DNA from: Vibrio sp. Of7-15
Lineage (GTDB): Bacteria; Pseudomonadota; Gammaproteobacteria; Enterobacterales; Vibrionaceae
Direction of reading: 5' to 3'
Assembly: GCF_022347565.1 (NCBI RefSeq)
Contig: NZ_JAKRGH010000013.1
Coordinates: 62,001-126,000, forward strand
Length of the DNA stretch: 64,000 nt
This document shows, in pieces, positions 36,755 through 46,410 of this stretch (positions are counted from its first letter, which is position 1; each line of letters opens with the position of its first letter). The notes below the pieces were generated by a model. The model saw nothing but the letters and a program-made list of their open reading frames with translations, did no database searches and had not been told where the DNA came from. The position numbers and the translations under genes were made by a program.

Positions 36755-38749
36755 ATGACGTTAGTGGATGAAGCACAATCTAAGAGTCAGTTGGTGATAG
36801 CACATGGTCGTGCATTTTCAGCCACCAGCATGGTAAAAGATCTGAATAAAGAACACATTCAGTGTGTGTGTGTGAGGGATCTCGAAGAGTTGTCTTCACT
36901 TTCCCCGGCATTATTAATACTTGATGAGGCTTTGTTGCAGGCTTTTGGCGAAGCGTGGCTGAAACCTGAATCTTTGTTTGTGTTGGCTGAAGATCATTTG
37001 GATTTTGATGCGGACTTGTACGTTCCGATGGGTTTTAATAAAAAAATAACACTAAAGCATATTGAGTCGGCATTGCATTGTTATGTTCAGCAAAAACAGC
37101 AAAATGAGTTAAGGCAAGTCATTGATAATAAATCCATGAGCTTACAGCGATTGGCAGACATTGGTATTGCTCTTTCTGCGGAAAAAAGTTTGGCGGCGTT
37201 GTTGAGCCGGATCTTGGATGAAGGTCGTAAATTAGCCTGTTGTGATGCGGCTTCGCTGTTTTTACTGGATAGTGAAAGTGGCGACCAACCTGACTTGGTA
37301 CTGAAACTGACCCAAAATGCGTCGATTGAGTTTGATTTTGAAGAAAGGCACATGCCTCTTAATGACACCAGTGTATCAGGCCATGTTGCGACTTATGGTT
37401 GTGAGCTGAACATTGAGGATGTGTATCAGTTGGTCGATACACCTTATCAGTTTAACCCGGTGTTTGATAACGCGACGGGCTACCGCTGTCAGTCGTTACT
37501 TGCGTTACCCATTAAAAACCACGATGGTGAAGTCATTGGTGTTCTGCAATTTATCAATCGCACCAAAGCGGAAAATTTAAAGCTAACTTCCCATGAGCTC
37601 ACACGGGAAAATGTGATCCCTTTCGATAATAATGTCATTCCATTACTGCGCGCTCTGGCCAGTCAATCAGCAATTGCGATTCAAAATCGACGTTTGATCG
37701 AAAATATTCGCCATTTGTTTGAAGGTTTTGTTCAGGCATCTGTGACGGCGATTGAGCAGCGTGATCCAACAACCAGTGGTCACTCGTTTCGTGTGGCAGA
37801 TTTGTCTGTTGCGTTGGCTCAGGCTTTACCTAGCTCTGGTCTAGTGGCTTATCAAAACCAATTGTTGAATAAAAAAGACTTACGCCAATTAAAATACGCC
37901 GCATTGCTGCATGATTTTGGCAAAGTAGGGGTACGAGAAGCGGTATTAACCAAAGCAAAAAAGCTTACACCACATCAACTTGATGTGATTAAATATCGAA
38001 TACGCCTTACCCAACAAACTCTGATGCGTGAGCGAGCGGAATCAGAACTGGCTATGTTTCAGCAGCACGTTGCGTGTGACGCGGCGATGCAGCTGAAGCG
38101 CCAGCAACATCTGCAAGCACAAATTGTACAATTAGAGCAATTTTGGCAAGACATTATACAAGCAAATGAGCCTTCTGTTCTGCCTGAATCCATTGGTCAG
38201 CATTTACATCAAATTCATGAATACCAAGCCAGTGATGAAAGCGGTATTTTAACCCCTTTGATCAGCAAGGAAGAGCTGGCGGCTTTATCTATTCCAAAGG
38301 GAAGTTTAACCCTTAATGAGATGACAGAAATTCGTGCGCACGTAACGCATACAGAAAATTTTTTACGGCAGATCCCGTGGACGAAAGAGCTACAAGACGT
38401 TCCGGACATTGCCGGAGCACACCATGAAAAAAGAGATGGCAGCGGTTACCCAAGAGGGTTGAAACAAGATCAAATTCCTCTGGCGTCACAGATAATGACC
38501 GTATGCGATATTTACGATGCATTAACGGCTTCTGATCGGCCTTATAAGCAGGCGTTGCCGAATGAAATCGCATTCAAAATTTTACGAAACGAAGCAGAGA
38601 GACAAGAACTTAATGGGGATCTGGTAAAGCTTTTTATTGATGCCAAGATACATTTAGTGATCAAGGATAAGCAATACAATGACATGAGTGAGAATACCAG
38701 CAGCTTCCATCATCATGTGTGTGATTTTGATCTGTTGGATGACAGTTGA
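36755..38749 (+). CDS. GAF/HD-GYP cyclic-di-GMP phosphodiesterase-like protein
   Basis: 664 residues from the ATG at 36755, preferred to 36734 because AAGGA lies seven bases upstream. A receiver-like N-terminal region (about 10-105) lacks clear phosphorylation motifs. A GAF domain (about 125-320: LAALLSRILDEGRKLACCDA, GEVIGVLQFINRTK) precedes an HD-GYP domain whose halves are split: RDPTTSGHSFRVADL and LLHDFGKVG (about 385), then about 120 residues of helical insertion, then HHEKRDGSGYPRGL (about 555) and DIYDALTASDRPYK. All HD-GYP metal-site motifs are kept, so activity is plausible. Adjacent to the CHASE2 adenylate cyclase gene after nine bases. Confidence 0.9.
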   Translation: MTLVDEAQSKSQLVIAHGRAFSATSMVKDLNKEHIQCVCVRDLEELSSLSPALLILDEALLQAFGEAWLKPESLFVLAEDHLDFDADLYVPMGFNKKITLKHIESALHCYVQQKQQNELRQVIDNKSMSLQRLADIGIALSAEKSLAALLSRILDEGRKLACCDAASLFLLDSESGDQPDLVLKLTQNASIEFDFEERHMPLNDTSVSGHVATYGCELNIEDVYQLVDTPYQFNPVFDNATGYRCQSLLALPIKNHDGEVIGVLQFINRTKAENLKLTSHELTRENVIPFDNNVIPLLRALASQSAIAIQNRRLIENIRHLFEGFVQASVTAIEQRDPTTSGHSFRVADLSVALAQALPSSGLVAYQNQLLNKKDLRQLKYAALLHDFGKVGVREAVLTKAKKLTPHQLDVIKYRIRLTQQTLMRERAESELAMFQQHVACDAAMQLKRQQHLQAQIVQLEQFWQDIIQANEPSVLPESIGQHLHQIHEYQASDESGILTPLISKEELAALSIPKGSLTLNEMTEIRAHVTHTENFLRQIPWTKELQDVPDIAGAHHEKRDGSGYPRGLKQDQIPLASQIMTVCDIYDALTASDRPYKQALPNEIAFKILRNEAERQELNGDLVKLFIDAKIHLVIKDKQYNDMSENTSSFHHHVCDFDLLDDS

Positions 38750-38758
38750 GGGTTGTGA

Positions 38759-40669
38759 ATGAAGTTTCCATTGATTCATCGCAATCAAGATTTACTGCGC
38801 AGTACTTTCAAAAAAAAACGGGTTTTCTTACTCATTTTTGGCCTTTTTACCGCCTTATTAAGCATAAACGCATTTTTCAAACCGCTAGTGAATTTTGACA
38901 ATATTTGGCTCGATTTTGCAGTAAAAAAGTGGAGTGTAACTAGCCCGGCTGATCCCAATATTGTGGTTATTGATATCGATGATCCAAGCCTGCAAGCCAT
39001 GACAAGTTTAGTGGGACGGTGGCCTTGGCCTCGCTCGGTGCATGCGGAACTTATCGAACAGATCCTATTACAAACCCCGCAAGCCGTTGTATTTGATATT
39101 TTGTTTTCTGAGCCAGACATTTATCGCCCAGATGCCGATCAATATTTGTCGGAAGTAATTGAAAGTTCGAATAATGTTTTTTTACCCATTTTACATTTTC
39201 AATCAGCTCAAGCACATTTGTTTCCAAAACTCAGTGAGTACCCTGACACCGTAGGCTTAAGTCCTCCCAGTGAGCTTAATGGTCAAAATCAACAAACAAG
39301 AGCCAATCTATTGTTGCCAAACGCCATAGTGCCTTCAGCTTGGAAAGTTGGCACCATTAATTTTTCTTCCGATCACGATGGGGTTGGGCGGCGATATCAG
39401 GTTGAGCATCAAATCGGTGAGTGGCGTGTGGACTCTTTGCCTACCAAAGTGGCTCGGTATTTGGGGGCTGTGATCCCAGAACAAGATCATATTATTCTAG
39501 ATTGGCGAACCAGTGATATTCAAACTAATATGGATGGTCGTTTAGTTCCCTACTCAACGTTCAGTTATGCCGCTGTGTATAAGGCAATCAGTGAAGAAAC
39601 CCCATTTATTGAACCGGGCTTTTTTACCGATAAAATCGTGTTGATTGGGGCAACAGCGACGGGCTTACATGATATTAAAAATACGCCGATTAGTACTCAA
39701 TTTCCTGGTGTTTATATTTTGGCAACAGCCATCGATAACTTATTACATGATCAGAAATTAACAGCGTTATCTGATTCAACTGAATGGATAATTGGTTTTT
39801 TCTCTTTGTGCTTGATCACTTTAGGACTACTTTTTTCAAAGCGGATAGTCCCAGTGGCATTGGCGTTTGGTGTATTGATGGTGAGTTATTTTCTTGCCAG
39901 TTATTTTTTGGTGTCGGCGAAATACCTAATGGTCGTGAATAGCCCGCTAACCATTTTGTCGACCTATTTTATCAGTATTCTTATTATGCAATATTTACAG
40001 CGTCAGCAAGAGTACAATTATGCCATTGATATTTTTGGGCGTTTTATGGACCCCAATGTGGTGCACCAGCTGGTGGACTCAGGGCAAACAGAGCAAACCT
40101 TGCACGCCAAAAGCTGTAAGGTGACGGTACTTTTTTCTGATATTCGTAATTTTACTACCCTCTCAGAGCGCCATACACCATTAGAGATTGTGAAACTATT
40201 GGATGATTATTTTTCATTACAAGTCAATGTGATATTCACCCACCACGGTACCTTAGATAAATTTATTGGTGATGCCATTATGGCGTTCTGGGGAGCGCCA
40301 TTAGAAAATGATAATCAAGAAATTGAAGCGGTTGAAGCGGCTTTAGCCATGGTCGATAAACTGGAAGAGTTTCGCCATCAGCAGAATCTGCCGGAATTTA
40401 ATATAGGAATCGGCATACACACAGGGGAAGCGGTGGTTGGTGCCATCGGTGGCGAGCAGCGCTACGACTATACGGTGATTGGCGATACGGTGAATGTGGC
40501 TAGTCGAGTGGAAGGGATCACGAAAAATCGCTGCCATATATTGGTTTCTGCTTCGACACGTGATGCGTGCTCTGATCATTTCGATTTCACAGAGCAAGGA
40601 AGCTATACCCTTAAAGGAAGAGAAAAGCCCGTTGTTTTATTTACACCCAGCCGTAAACAACCAAGTTAA
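38759..40669 (+). CDS. CHASE2-domain class III adenylate cyclase
   Basis: 636 residues. N-terminal membrane segment (about 21-41), an extracytoplasmic CHASE2 sensor domain (about 60-330, with NIVVIDIDDPSLQAM and WPWPRSVHAELIEQIL), three membrane segments (about 340-420), then a class III cyclase domain (about 440-630). Catalytic motifs are intact: VLFSDIRNFTTLSE (first metal Asp), DKFIGDAIMAFWGAP (substrate Lys, second metal Asp) and YDYTVIGDTVNVASRVEG (adenine-selecting Asp and transition-state Asn-x3-Arg). Lys and Asp at the specificity positions indicate ATP, hence cAMP. The gene follows the HD-GYP gene by nine bases, a likely operon coupling two nucleotide signals. Confidence 0.92.
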   Translation: MKFPLIHRNQDLLRSTFKKKRVFLLIFGLFTALLSINAFFKPLVNFDNIWLDFAVKKWSVTSPADPNIVVIDIDDPSLQAMTSLVGRWPWPRSVHAELIEQILLQTPQAVVFDILFSEPDIYRPDADQYLSEVIESSNNVFLPILHFQSAQAHLFPKLSEYPDTVGLSPPSELNGQNQQTRANLLLPNAIVPSAWKVGTINFSSDHDGVGRRYQVEHQIGEWRVDSLPTKVARYLGAVIPEQDHIILDWRTSDIQTNMDGRLVPYSTFSYAAVYKAISEETPFIEPGFFTDKIVLIGATATGLHDIKNTPISTQFPGVYILATAIDNLLHDQKLTALSDSTEWIIGFFSLCLITLGLLFSKRIVPVALAFGVLMVSYFLASYFLVSAKYLMVVNSPLTILSTYFISILIMQYLQRQQEYNYAIDIFGRFMDPNVVHQLVDSGQTEQTLHAKSCKVTVLFSDIRNFTTLSERHTPLEIVKLLDDYFSLQVNVIFTHHGTLDKFIGDAIMAFWGAPLENDNQEIEAVEAALAMVDKLEEFRHQQNLPEFNIGIGIHTGEAVVGAIGGEQRYDYTVIGDTVNVASRVEGITKNRCHILVSASTRDACSDHFDFTEQGSYTLKGREKPVVLFTPSRKQPS

Positions 40670-40698
40670 GATGTGTTTGGAAAGAGTGGTGTACACAC

Positions 40699-40722
40699 AG
40701 AAGCAGGTTTGCGCCTGCTTCT
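40699..40722. terminator. Hairpin between cyclase and outer-membrane protein genes
   Basis: AGAAGCAGG and CCTGCTTCT form perfect 9-bp arms with a 6-base loop, between convergent genes. No T-run on either side. Confidence 0.5.
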
Positions 40723-40729
40723 AACGTAA

Positions 40730-41635
40730 CTAAAAACCGCGGCTAATACTCAGGCTGAATGAATTTTCACGATCCGGAAGAGTGGCACCACTATCAGCAT
40801 CTTCCGATACGGTTAATACGTAACGTGCATTGATGTTGAATAAATCTTTCACTCGATAAGTGATGGTTGGTATTAAATCGGTGAAGGTCATACCACCAGA
40901 CTTGCTACCCACATTTGAGCTTAAGTCTTCATTGCCATCCTGATCCACGTAGATGCCATTAATACCGACCCACAAACCGCTAATGACTTCATATCGCCCG
41001 CTAAAATCGAGGGTAAATATATCACCATAATCATGCTTAAAGCCTTGTGGCTCTCCTTCTCCTTTATACATGTACGCAATTTCGCCACTCATGGCTGCAC
41101 TGCCAAAATCTTTTTTAACGTACAAGGAAACGGCAATGTCAGTCGATCCTGTGCCGAGCCCTTTATCTTCATCACCGGTTGCGAGTTTTACGAGCAGTGA
41201 TGGCATTACGGTCAGTTCTTGTAATTCATCGTAGTAGATATAGTCCACCCCAATGGTTGAGTCACCTGTACTAGCTTCATCTTGGGGAGTTAAAGGGCTG
41301 GATGTGTCGATGTAAGAGAGGTTAGCATTAAAGTTGAGTCGTTCATCTGCTTGTAAAAAAGACACGGGTGTGCCGTAGCTCACTGGAATGTTGATGACAT
41401 CATTGTTTTCCATCGAGATATATTGCGCTCCGACCATGACTTGAGGTTCATTATCTGCGGCAACGTCTTCCCCCTTCATTTGGTCGAGTGGATCATTAAC
41501 CACCGCATTGACCACGGGATCCGCTAAAATCGATTCTTGGGTAGAGAGTGTTTCGAAATAACCGTGACTGTAAGGTGCGTATAACGCCATAAATAGACAA
41601 CTTGGCCACGCAGTTTTTATCATTAACTTTTTCAC
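40730..41635 (-). CDS. Predicted outer-membrane beta-barrel transporter-like protein
   Basis: 301 residues. GTG at 41635 is supported by AAGGA seven bases upstream. Signal peptide (about 1-25), then beta-strand-rich sequence with alternating polar and aromatic residues, and a final ISRGF with terminal Phe, typical of BamA-inserted barrels. The mid-section (LVKLATGDEDKGLGTGSTDI) resembles the MetA-pathway/transporter family of outer-membrane proteins, but the assignment is tentative. No gene-level partner: the convergent neighbour is the adenylate cyclase. Function unknown. Confidence 0.65.
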   Translation of the reverse strand: MKKLMIKTAWPSCLFMALYAPYSHGYFETLSTQESILADPVVNAVVNDPLDQMKGEDVAADNEPQVMVGAQYISMENNDVINIPVSYGTPVSFLQADERLNFNANLSYIDTSSPLTPQDEASTGDSTIGVDYIYYDELQELTVMPSLLVKLATGDEDKGLGTGSTDIAVSLYVKKDFGSAAMSGEIAYMYKGEGEPQGFKHDYGDIFTLDFSGRYEVISGLWVGINGIYVDQDGNEDLSSNVGSKSGGMTFTDLIPTITYRVKDLFNINARYVLTVSEDADSGATLPDRENSFSLSISRGF

Positions 41636-42144
41636 ACTGCTTTCCTTATCTTATTTGTCATTATTCATATGGAATACAATTATGATAAATATTAGTTACC
41701 GATATGGGTTTTGTAAAATTCCTGCTGGATACAGGTACTAATTGTAAGGGGGCAATTAAAAGTTTCTACTAACACTTAATCTGAATGGGTTTTCTTTAAA
41801 TTAAATTTATGCATCAATAAGATAAATGGGCTTCTAATTAGACTATCCTTTGAAAGGGCATTTAGGGTATATATAGTTTATCTGTCATCCTAAATACCAC
41901 TTCGTGTTTTTGTGTTTGCTTGATTTTTTTACGATATTTTGACTTTATTGCTCACGGTGACTATAAATTAGGACATGAGGGTTACGCTAGTTAAGTCGTC
42001 GTAAAATATAATATTCAACTTATTAAGTGTTTATTTTTGTCGAAATATCAGTGTAAACCTAAGGCAATTCCAATAAGTAAAGTTATGTTATGTGGCGTTT
42101 TTAGTTATAAATCAGCCCCATTTTTATTTATGGAGATAACACTT
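41636..42144. other. Intergenic region between the outer-membrane protein and SH3 genes
   Basis: About 500 AT-rich bases that should contain both divergent promoters. An open frame runs upstream of the SH3 gene to 42037 but lacks a ribosome site. No operator or RNA gene is recognised. Confidence 0.5.
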
Positions 42145-42618
42145 GTGAAATATTTTTGGTCACTTGCTCTATGTAACTTTCTATTCATCAGTTCATTACA
42201 AGCACAGCAAGCCGTCACGATGAAGGATGTCGAGCTGAAAAGTACCCCTTCAGTGAAAAGTGAAACGGTTAAAAAGCTCAAAGCTGACTCTGGCGTAACT
42301 ATTATTGGTCGGCAGGGAGGGTGGTATCACGTTGAAGTTCCAGTTGAGCAGAAAGGGTGGTTAAAAATGTTGTGGCTACGTTTTCCAAATACGGCAAAAG
42401 AGCAAGGTACACTCGATCTTTTAGCACAAAGTGCCAGTGGGGTAACGGTTGCCACTGGCATACGAGGTCTGTCTGATGAAGAGTTAGAAAAAGGAAAAGG
42501 CTCGCCCTTTGCAATGAGCAATCTTGATCGATTTGTTGTTTCTCCAGAGCAAGCCAAAGCATTTGCTGAAGCGGGTGGATTGCAGAAGAAAACAATTCCG
42601 TATGTGGACGAAGAATAG
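42145..42618 (+). CDS. Exported SH3-domain protein
   Basis: 157 residues from the GTG at 42145, chosen because GGAG lies nine bases upstream and it gives a signal peptide (about 1-21, ending LQAQ). A bacterial SH3 domain follows (about 22-80: VTMKDVELKSTPSVKSETVK, GGWYHVEVP, KGWLKMLWLR), then a charged low-complexity region. These domains bind peptidoglycan or proteins in the periplasm. The next gene starts 11 bp downstream and encodes an M48 lipoprotein peptidase; the two are almost certainly co-transcribed and the SH3 protein may guide or regulate it. Confidence 0.8.
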   Translation: MKYFWSLALCNFLFISSLQAQQAVTMKDVELKSTPSVKSETVKKLKADSGVTIIGRQGGWYHVEVPVEQKGWLKMLWLRFPNTAKEQGTLDLLAQSASGVTVATGIRGLSDEELEKGKGSPFAMSNLDRFVVSPEQAKAFAEAGGLQKKTIPYVDEE

Positions 42619-42629
42619 TAGGAGTCATG

Positions 42630-43547
42630 ATGAAACAGTATTTATGGGATACGAAAATAATGACTCGATCACTTTTACTGTGTTGCGCCTTTTTTGTGTT
42701 GGCTAGCTGTAAAACCACTGATCTGAAAATGTTTGATGAAATTGATCTTGGCCAACTAACAACGACAACACTCGATAAAATATCGGATTTAAGTGATAAA
42801 ACGGATGCAAAAGAAACCGAGTTTGGCTACGAAGTGTCTCAGGTATTGCTCGAAGACAGTGAAATACTCAATAACGATGAAGTACAGTTGTATGTGAACC
42901 AGGTGGGGCAGTGGTTAGTGCAAAATAGTGAGCGACCTGAGTTGAAATGGCATTTTGTCGTGTTAAATGATAATAACTTTAATGCGTTTGCTGCTCCTGG
43001 CGGTTTTGTGTTCATTACTTCGGGCACATTGCTGAGGCTGCACAATGAAGCGGAGTTGGCTGGTATTTTAGCCCATGAAATTGCTCATATATTGAAACGT
43101 CATTATCTCAATGCACTTCAAAAACAAACATCACTGGATTTAGTCTCTGATGTCAGTATTTTGGCCTACCAGATGAGCAATAATCGAAAAGGGCGTAGCT
43201 CAGATAAAACACAGGAAAATGCAGACCTTGCAGAGCAAATAAGCAGCGGGGTGGATACCTTATACGCAAACGGGCTTGCCCGAGGTGACGAAGAAGAAGC
43301 CGATAAAATGGCGGTGATCTTAATGGCACGAGCAGGCTATGATCCATATGCATATATTACAGTGTTACAAAAGATAGCCAGTGAAAAGCCTGGGGCGAGT
43401 GCGTGGCTACGATTTATGAAACGTCACCCGCCTGCGTCAGATCGCTTAATAGAATTAGAGCCAGTGATGGATAAAGCTTTTCCAAACCCTGTCGGTTACG
43501 AAACAGTTCAGCCACGTTATCAACAATTAAGGGTGTTCCATCGTTAA
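42630..43547 (+). CDS. M48-family zinc metalloprotease lipoprotein
   Basis: 305 residues; the start is taken as the second of two ATGs because AGGAG is better spaced there. Lipobox LASC near residue 27 indicates a lipoprotein. The peptidase domain shows AHEIAHILKRH (HExxH zinc site, Glu catalytic) and EEEADKMAVILMARAGYDP (third zinc ligand Glu). Resembles LoiP/BepA/YcaL-type M48 peptidases, which handle misassembled outer-membrane proteins. The C-terminal MKRHPPASDRLIEL is typical. Follows the SH3 gene and precedes a VWA gene by 131 bp. Confidence 0.88.
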   Translation: MKQYLWDTKIMTRSLLLCCAFFVLASCKTTDLKMFDEIDLGQLTTTTLDKISDLSDKTDAKETEFGYEVSQVLLEDSEILNNDEVQLYVNQVGQWLVQNSERPELKWHFVVLNDNNFNAFAAPGGFVFITSGTLLRLHNEAELAGILAHEIAHILKRHYLNALQKQTSLDLVSDVSILAYQMSNNRKGRSSDKTQENADLAEQISSGVDTLYANGLARGDEEEADKMAVILMARAGYDPYAYITVLQKIASEKPGASAWLRFMKRHPPASDRLIELEPVMDKAFPNPVGYETVQPRYQQLRVFHR

Positions 43548-43678
43548 TGATAAGAAAATAAGGTAAGAAAAGGCATTATTGTACTCCCTTTGTTTCTATT
43601 CTGTTTGCAACTACGCTTTTATTAGTGATGAAATGGAAGTCAGCAAAATACTATTAATAAGCCGTTTGGGAGGGAGTC

Positions 43679-44860
43679 ATGGTTTATATAAAGAAAATAA
43701 TGTTGGCTGGTGTGCTGAACAGTGTACTTATCACGTATGGGGTAAGTGCTGATCAATCACTGACGTTACCACCTATTCTCGATCCAAATCTGCCCACCGT
43801 AACAACATCGGTTCCGAGCCACTTTGTTCGAACTGGCCCGACGATTCAAATAGCCATTGCATTAGACAGCTCTGGCTCAATGGAAGGGCTAAGTAATCAA
43901 GCCAAACAAACGATTTGGAAAATTATTAACGAAGTGTCTAAGGCGAATAAAGATGAGCAGGGCGTGACACTGCAAGTGGGGTTATTTGAATATGGCATTA
44001 GTGATATGGCGCAAGAAGGCCATATTCAGTTGTTGTCACATTTGACGAATGATCTTGATACATTTTCAGAGCAAATGTCAGGCATGCGGGTGGGGGGAAG
44101 TAATGAGTTTGGCCCTAAAGTGGTACTAGAGGCGGTGAATCGCCTTGCATGGAGTGATCATCCTGATGATATGAGGTTAATGATCGTTGCTGGGAATGAA
44201 ATATTTCAGCAAGGTGATGTCGCTATGGCATACGCTATTGATAAGGCAAAACGTCAGGGGATCATCGTCAATACTGTGTATTGCGGCGATTATTCTGAGG
44301 GAGTGCAGCATGGTTGGCAAAAAGTAGCAGCTCGCTCAGGTGGCAAATACATGAATATTGACCAAGATGAGAAATTAAGAGTCATTGCCACCCCTTTTGA
44401 TAAAGAAATTATCGAGCTGGGCGAACGATTAAATGAAACCTACGTGGCGTACGGCGCTTCAGGTATGGCAGCAAAATCTCGCCAGCGTACTCAAGATCAG
44501 TACGTACAGGCGTTGTCTGAATCGGCATATATTGAGCGAAATGTGGCCAAGACGAGCAAGAGTTATAAAGCCGATAATTGGGATTTAGTGTCCGTGGCTG
44601 AAAAAGACATAACACAAGGTATTCTCTTAGCGAAGGAGGCCCCAGAATTTACCAATAAAACAGAAGCTCAAATAAAGACGTTTTTAGAAGAAAAACTAGC
44701 AATACGTAATGATATAAAAGATAAAATTGCCATGTTAAAGAAAAAACGTGATCAGTATTTGGTGACAGAATCGAAAACCACAACACAAGGGGATTTTGGT
44801 CAGGTATTGATTGATGGGGTAAAGGAGCAAGCTCAAGAGCAAGGATATTTGTTTAAGTAA
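43679..44860 (+). CDS. Exported von Willebrand factor A (VWA) domain protein
   Basis: 393 residues. Signal peptide (about 1-24). The VWA domain (about 55-250) has an intact metal-ion-dependent adhesion site: AIALDSSGSMEG (DxSxS), the Thr/Ser-type loop in RVGGSNEFG, and DMRLMIVAGNE. A charged helical C-terminal region (about 280-390) follows with no other domain. VWA domains bind partners through a metal ion. It is in the same direction as the SH3/M48 genes but with a 131-bp gap, so it may be a separate unit. A GGGAGGGAG site precedes the ATG. Function unknown. Confidence 0.85.
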   Translation: MVYIKKIMLAGVLNSVLITYGVSADQSLTLPPILDPNLPTVTTSVPSHFVRTGPTIQIAIALDSSGSMEGLSNQAKQTIWKIINEVSKANKDEQGVTLQVGLFEYGISDMAQEGHIQLLSHLTNDLDTFSEQMSGMRVGGSNEFGPKVVLEAVNRLAWSDHPDDMRLMIVAGNEIFQQGDVAMAYAIDKAKRQGIIVNTVYCGDYSEGVQHGWQKVAARSGGKYMNIDQDEKLRVIATPFDKEIIELGERLNETYVAYGASGMAAKSRQRTQDQYVQALSESAYIERNVAKTSKSYKADNWDLVSVAEKDITQGILLAKEAPEFTNKTEAQIKTFLEEKLAIRNDIKDKIAMLKKKRDQYLVTESKTTTQGDFGQVLIDGVKEQAQEQGYLFK

Positions 44861-44903
44861 TTGCGTCGTTTTATTTTGGCGAATATAACGCACGATGAAA
44901 ATA

Positions 44904-44929
44904 ATCCGCCTTCAATGAAGAAGGCGGAT
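44904..44929 (-). terminator. Terminator of the GH19 chitinase gene
   Basis: ATCCGCCTTC and GAAGGCGGAT are perfect 10-bp arms with a 6-base loop, followed on the minus strand by TATTTTC. It lies 12 bases after the chitinase stop. Confidence 0.75.
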
Positions 44930-44940
44930 AGGGCTTAGGT

Positions 44941-46410
44941 TTATACTGTTACGACTTGCCAAACGCCGTATGCGCCGCTTAGTTTAGGATCATCACCTTG
45001 TGTCCACCACTTAGCTTCATAAGTTACACCATCAACGACAACACGATCACCGGTGTTATACACTTTTGTTTCACTCCAAGCGTTTGGATCTGTTGGTGTT
45101 GTTGGATCTGTTGGGTTAGTCGGGTCGGTTGGATCAATTTTTTCAACCACACGAACTTCAGGCCAGTTAGCGTGAGAGCCGTAGAAGTTAGTTACACACT
45201 TCTCATAATCCCCTGGTACTAGAGCAGAATAGGCTGTTTGGAAACCCACCAGCTCACATTCGAACGATGCACCTTCTGGACGATCTGGGTAGTATTTCCA
45301 GTTACCGTCCCAGTTTGTATATAATACATCTGTTGCGCCGTTCAAGTTTAAGCTGCCGTAAGGCGTTTGTTGCCAACATGTGTTTTTCTCATCGGCTTCT
45401 ACCGGGATTTGGTAATGAGCAGCTAGCCCTTCCCAGTAACGAATGCGGTTAACTGGTTGCCCTTTGTTTTTGTTTTGTTCTCCACATTCAATACCACCAT
45501 TGATTACATTGATAGTGGTACCAAAACCGTAACCAATTCCAGCATCGATTTCACGTTGTGATGGGCTCCAAGTACGGTCAATAACGTGCAGCATTGCTGG
45601 TTTAGGTGCTTGAGGAGTCAAGAAGAACCAAATAGCAGAAGCGAGGTTTAACCAAGAATCGGCAACGAGCCCTGGGTTATTTAATAGTACGGTAGCATCA
45701 CCGTCGTACATGACTTCTGAGAAGGCACCGTAGTTAAAGTGGTAAGAAAGTTGTTTTGCACCACGCCCAAAATATCCTTGACCAGCTGCACATGGCCAGC
45801 GCGCATTTTGCCAATCATTTTGTCCACATCCTGTCGTGTAACCTTCTTGTCCTTCAGACCAGCCCATTTCACGAACGTGTACTAACGCTTGCTGCCACTC
45901 TTCTAATGCAAGTGGGTTATCAGAAATGTTATCAATGGAGATGTGTCCGCCAGTTTCTTGAGCAAAGTGAGCAAAAGCGGTTACGATGGATTTTTTACAA
46001 ATTGCATCTGAGTCTCGGCCGTCGGTGTATTCGCCACAAAATGCAGGGAATTTACCAATCGCACGTAGGAATCGAGTGTAGGTGTATTCAGGGGCGGCCA
46101 TTTGAGTAAGGAAATCCCACTGCGCCTGTGGGAAAACGCGTTCAACACGTTTTACGTTTTCTGGGTTTGTTGCTACCCCAGAGTCAATGGCTTCAACGAC
46201 TGTATTTGGGCGTGTTTCCAATGCTTTTGCCCAAATGTCGTACATTGGATCCAGTGTTTTCGCATCTTCAGCCGCTTGTATTTCTGCTTTTGTGACAACG
46301 TAGCCAGTCGGGTTTTGTGGATCTGGCTGTGGGTTCATCGTCACGCCGTTAGCCGCGTTAGCTGCAAAACTGCAACCGATCAATGCAGAGAGAAGTCCGA
46401 GTCTAAACAT
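44941..46410 (-). CDS. Secreted GH19 chitinase with CBM5/12 domain
   Basis: 489 residues. Signal peptide (about 1-20). The GH19 catalytic domain has AHFAQETGGHISIDN with the catalytic Glu, GYFGRGAKQLSYHFNYGAF (a hallmark of the family) and a central region with several Cys pairs. A linker rich in Pro, Thr and Asp (PTDPTNPTDPTTPTDP) leads to a C-terminal CBM5/12 chitin-binding module (about 445-489: WSETKVYNTGDRVVVDGVTY, AKWWTQG). GH19 enzymes hydrolyse chitin with inversion. The Vibrio-type organism would secrete it via type II secretion. It stands alone with its own terminator. Confidence 0.92.
   Translation of the reverse strand: MFRLGLLSALIGCSFAANAANGVTMNPQPDPQNPTGYVVTKAEIQAAEDAKTLDPMYDIWAKALETRPNTVVEAIDSGVATNPENVKRVERVFPQAQWDFLTQMAAPEYTYTRFLRAIGKFPAFCGEYTDGRDSDAICKKSIVTAFAHFAQETGGHISIDNISDNPLALEEWQQALVHVREMGWSEGQEGYTTGCGQNDWQNARWPCAAGQGYFGRGAKQLSYHFNYGAFSEVMYDGDATVLLNNPGLVADSWLNLASAIWFFLTPQAPKPAMLHVIDRTWSPSQREIDAGIGYGFGTTINVINGGIECGEQNKNKGQPVNRIRYWEGLAAHYQIPVEADEKNTCWQQTPYGSLNLNGATDVLYTNWDGNWKYYPDRPEGASFECELVGFQTAYSALVPGDYEKCVTNFYGSHANWPEVRVVEKIDPTDPTNPTDPTTPTDPNAWSETKVYNTGDRVVVDGVTYEAKWWTQGDDPKLSGAYGVWQVVTV

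Noticed and set aside
45085-45140. Short tandem repeat in the GH19 chitinase gene
   Set aside because: It encodes the Pro/Thr/Asp linker between catalytic and chitin-binding domains and is expected.
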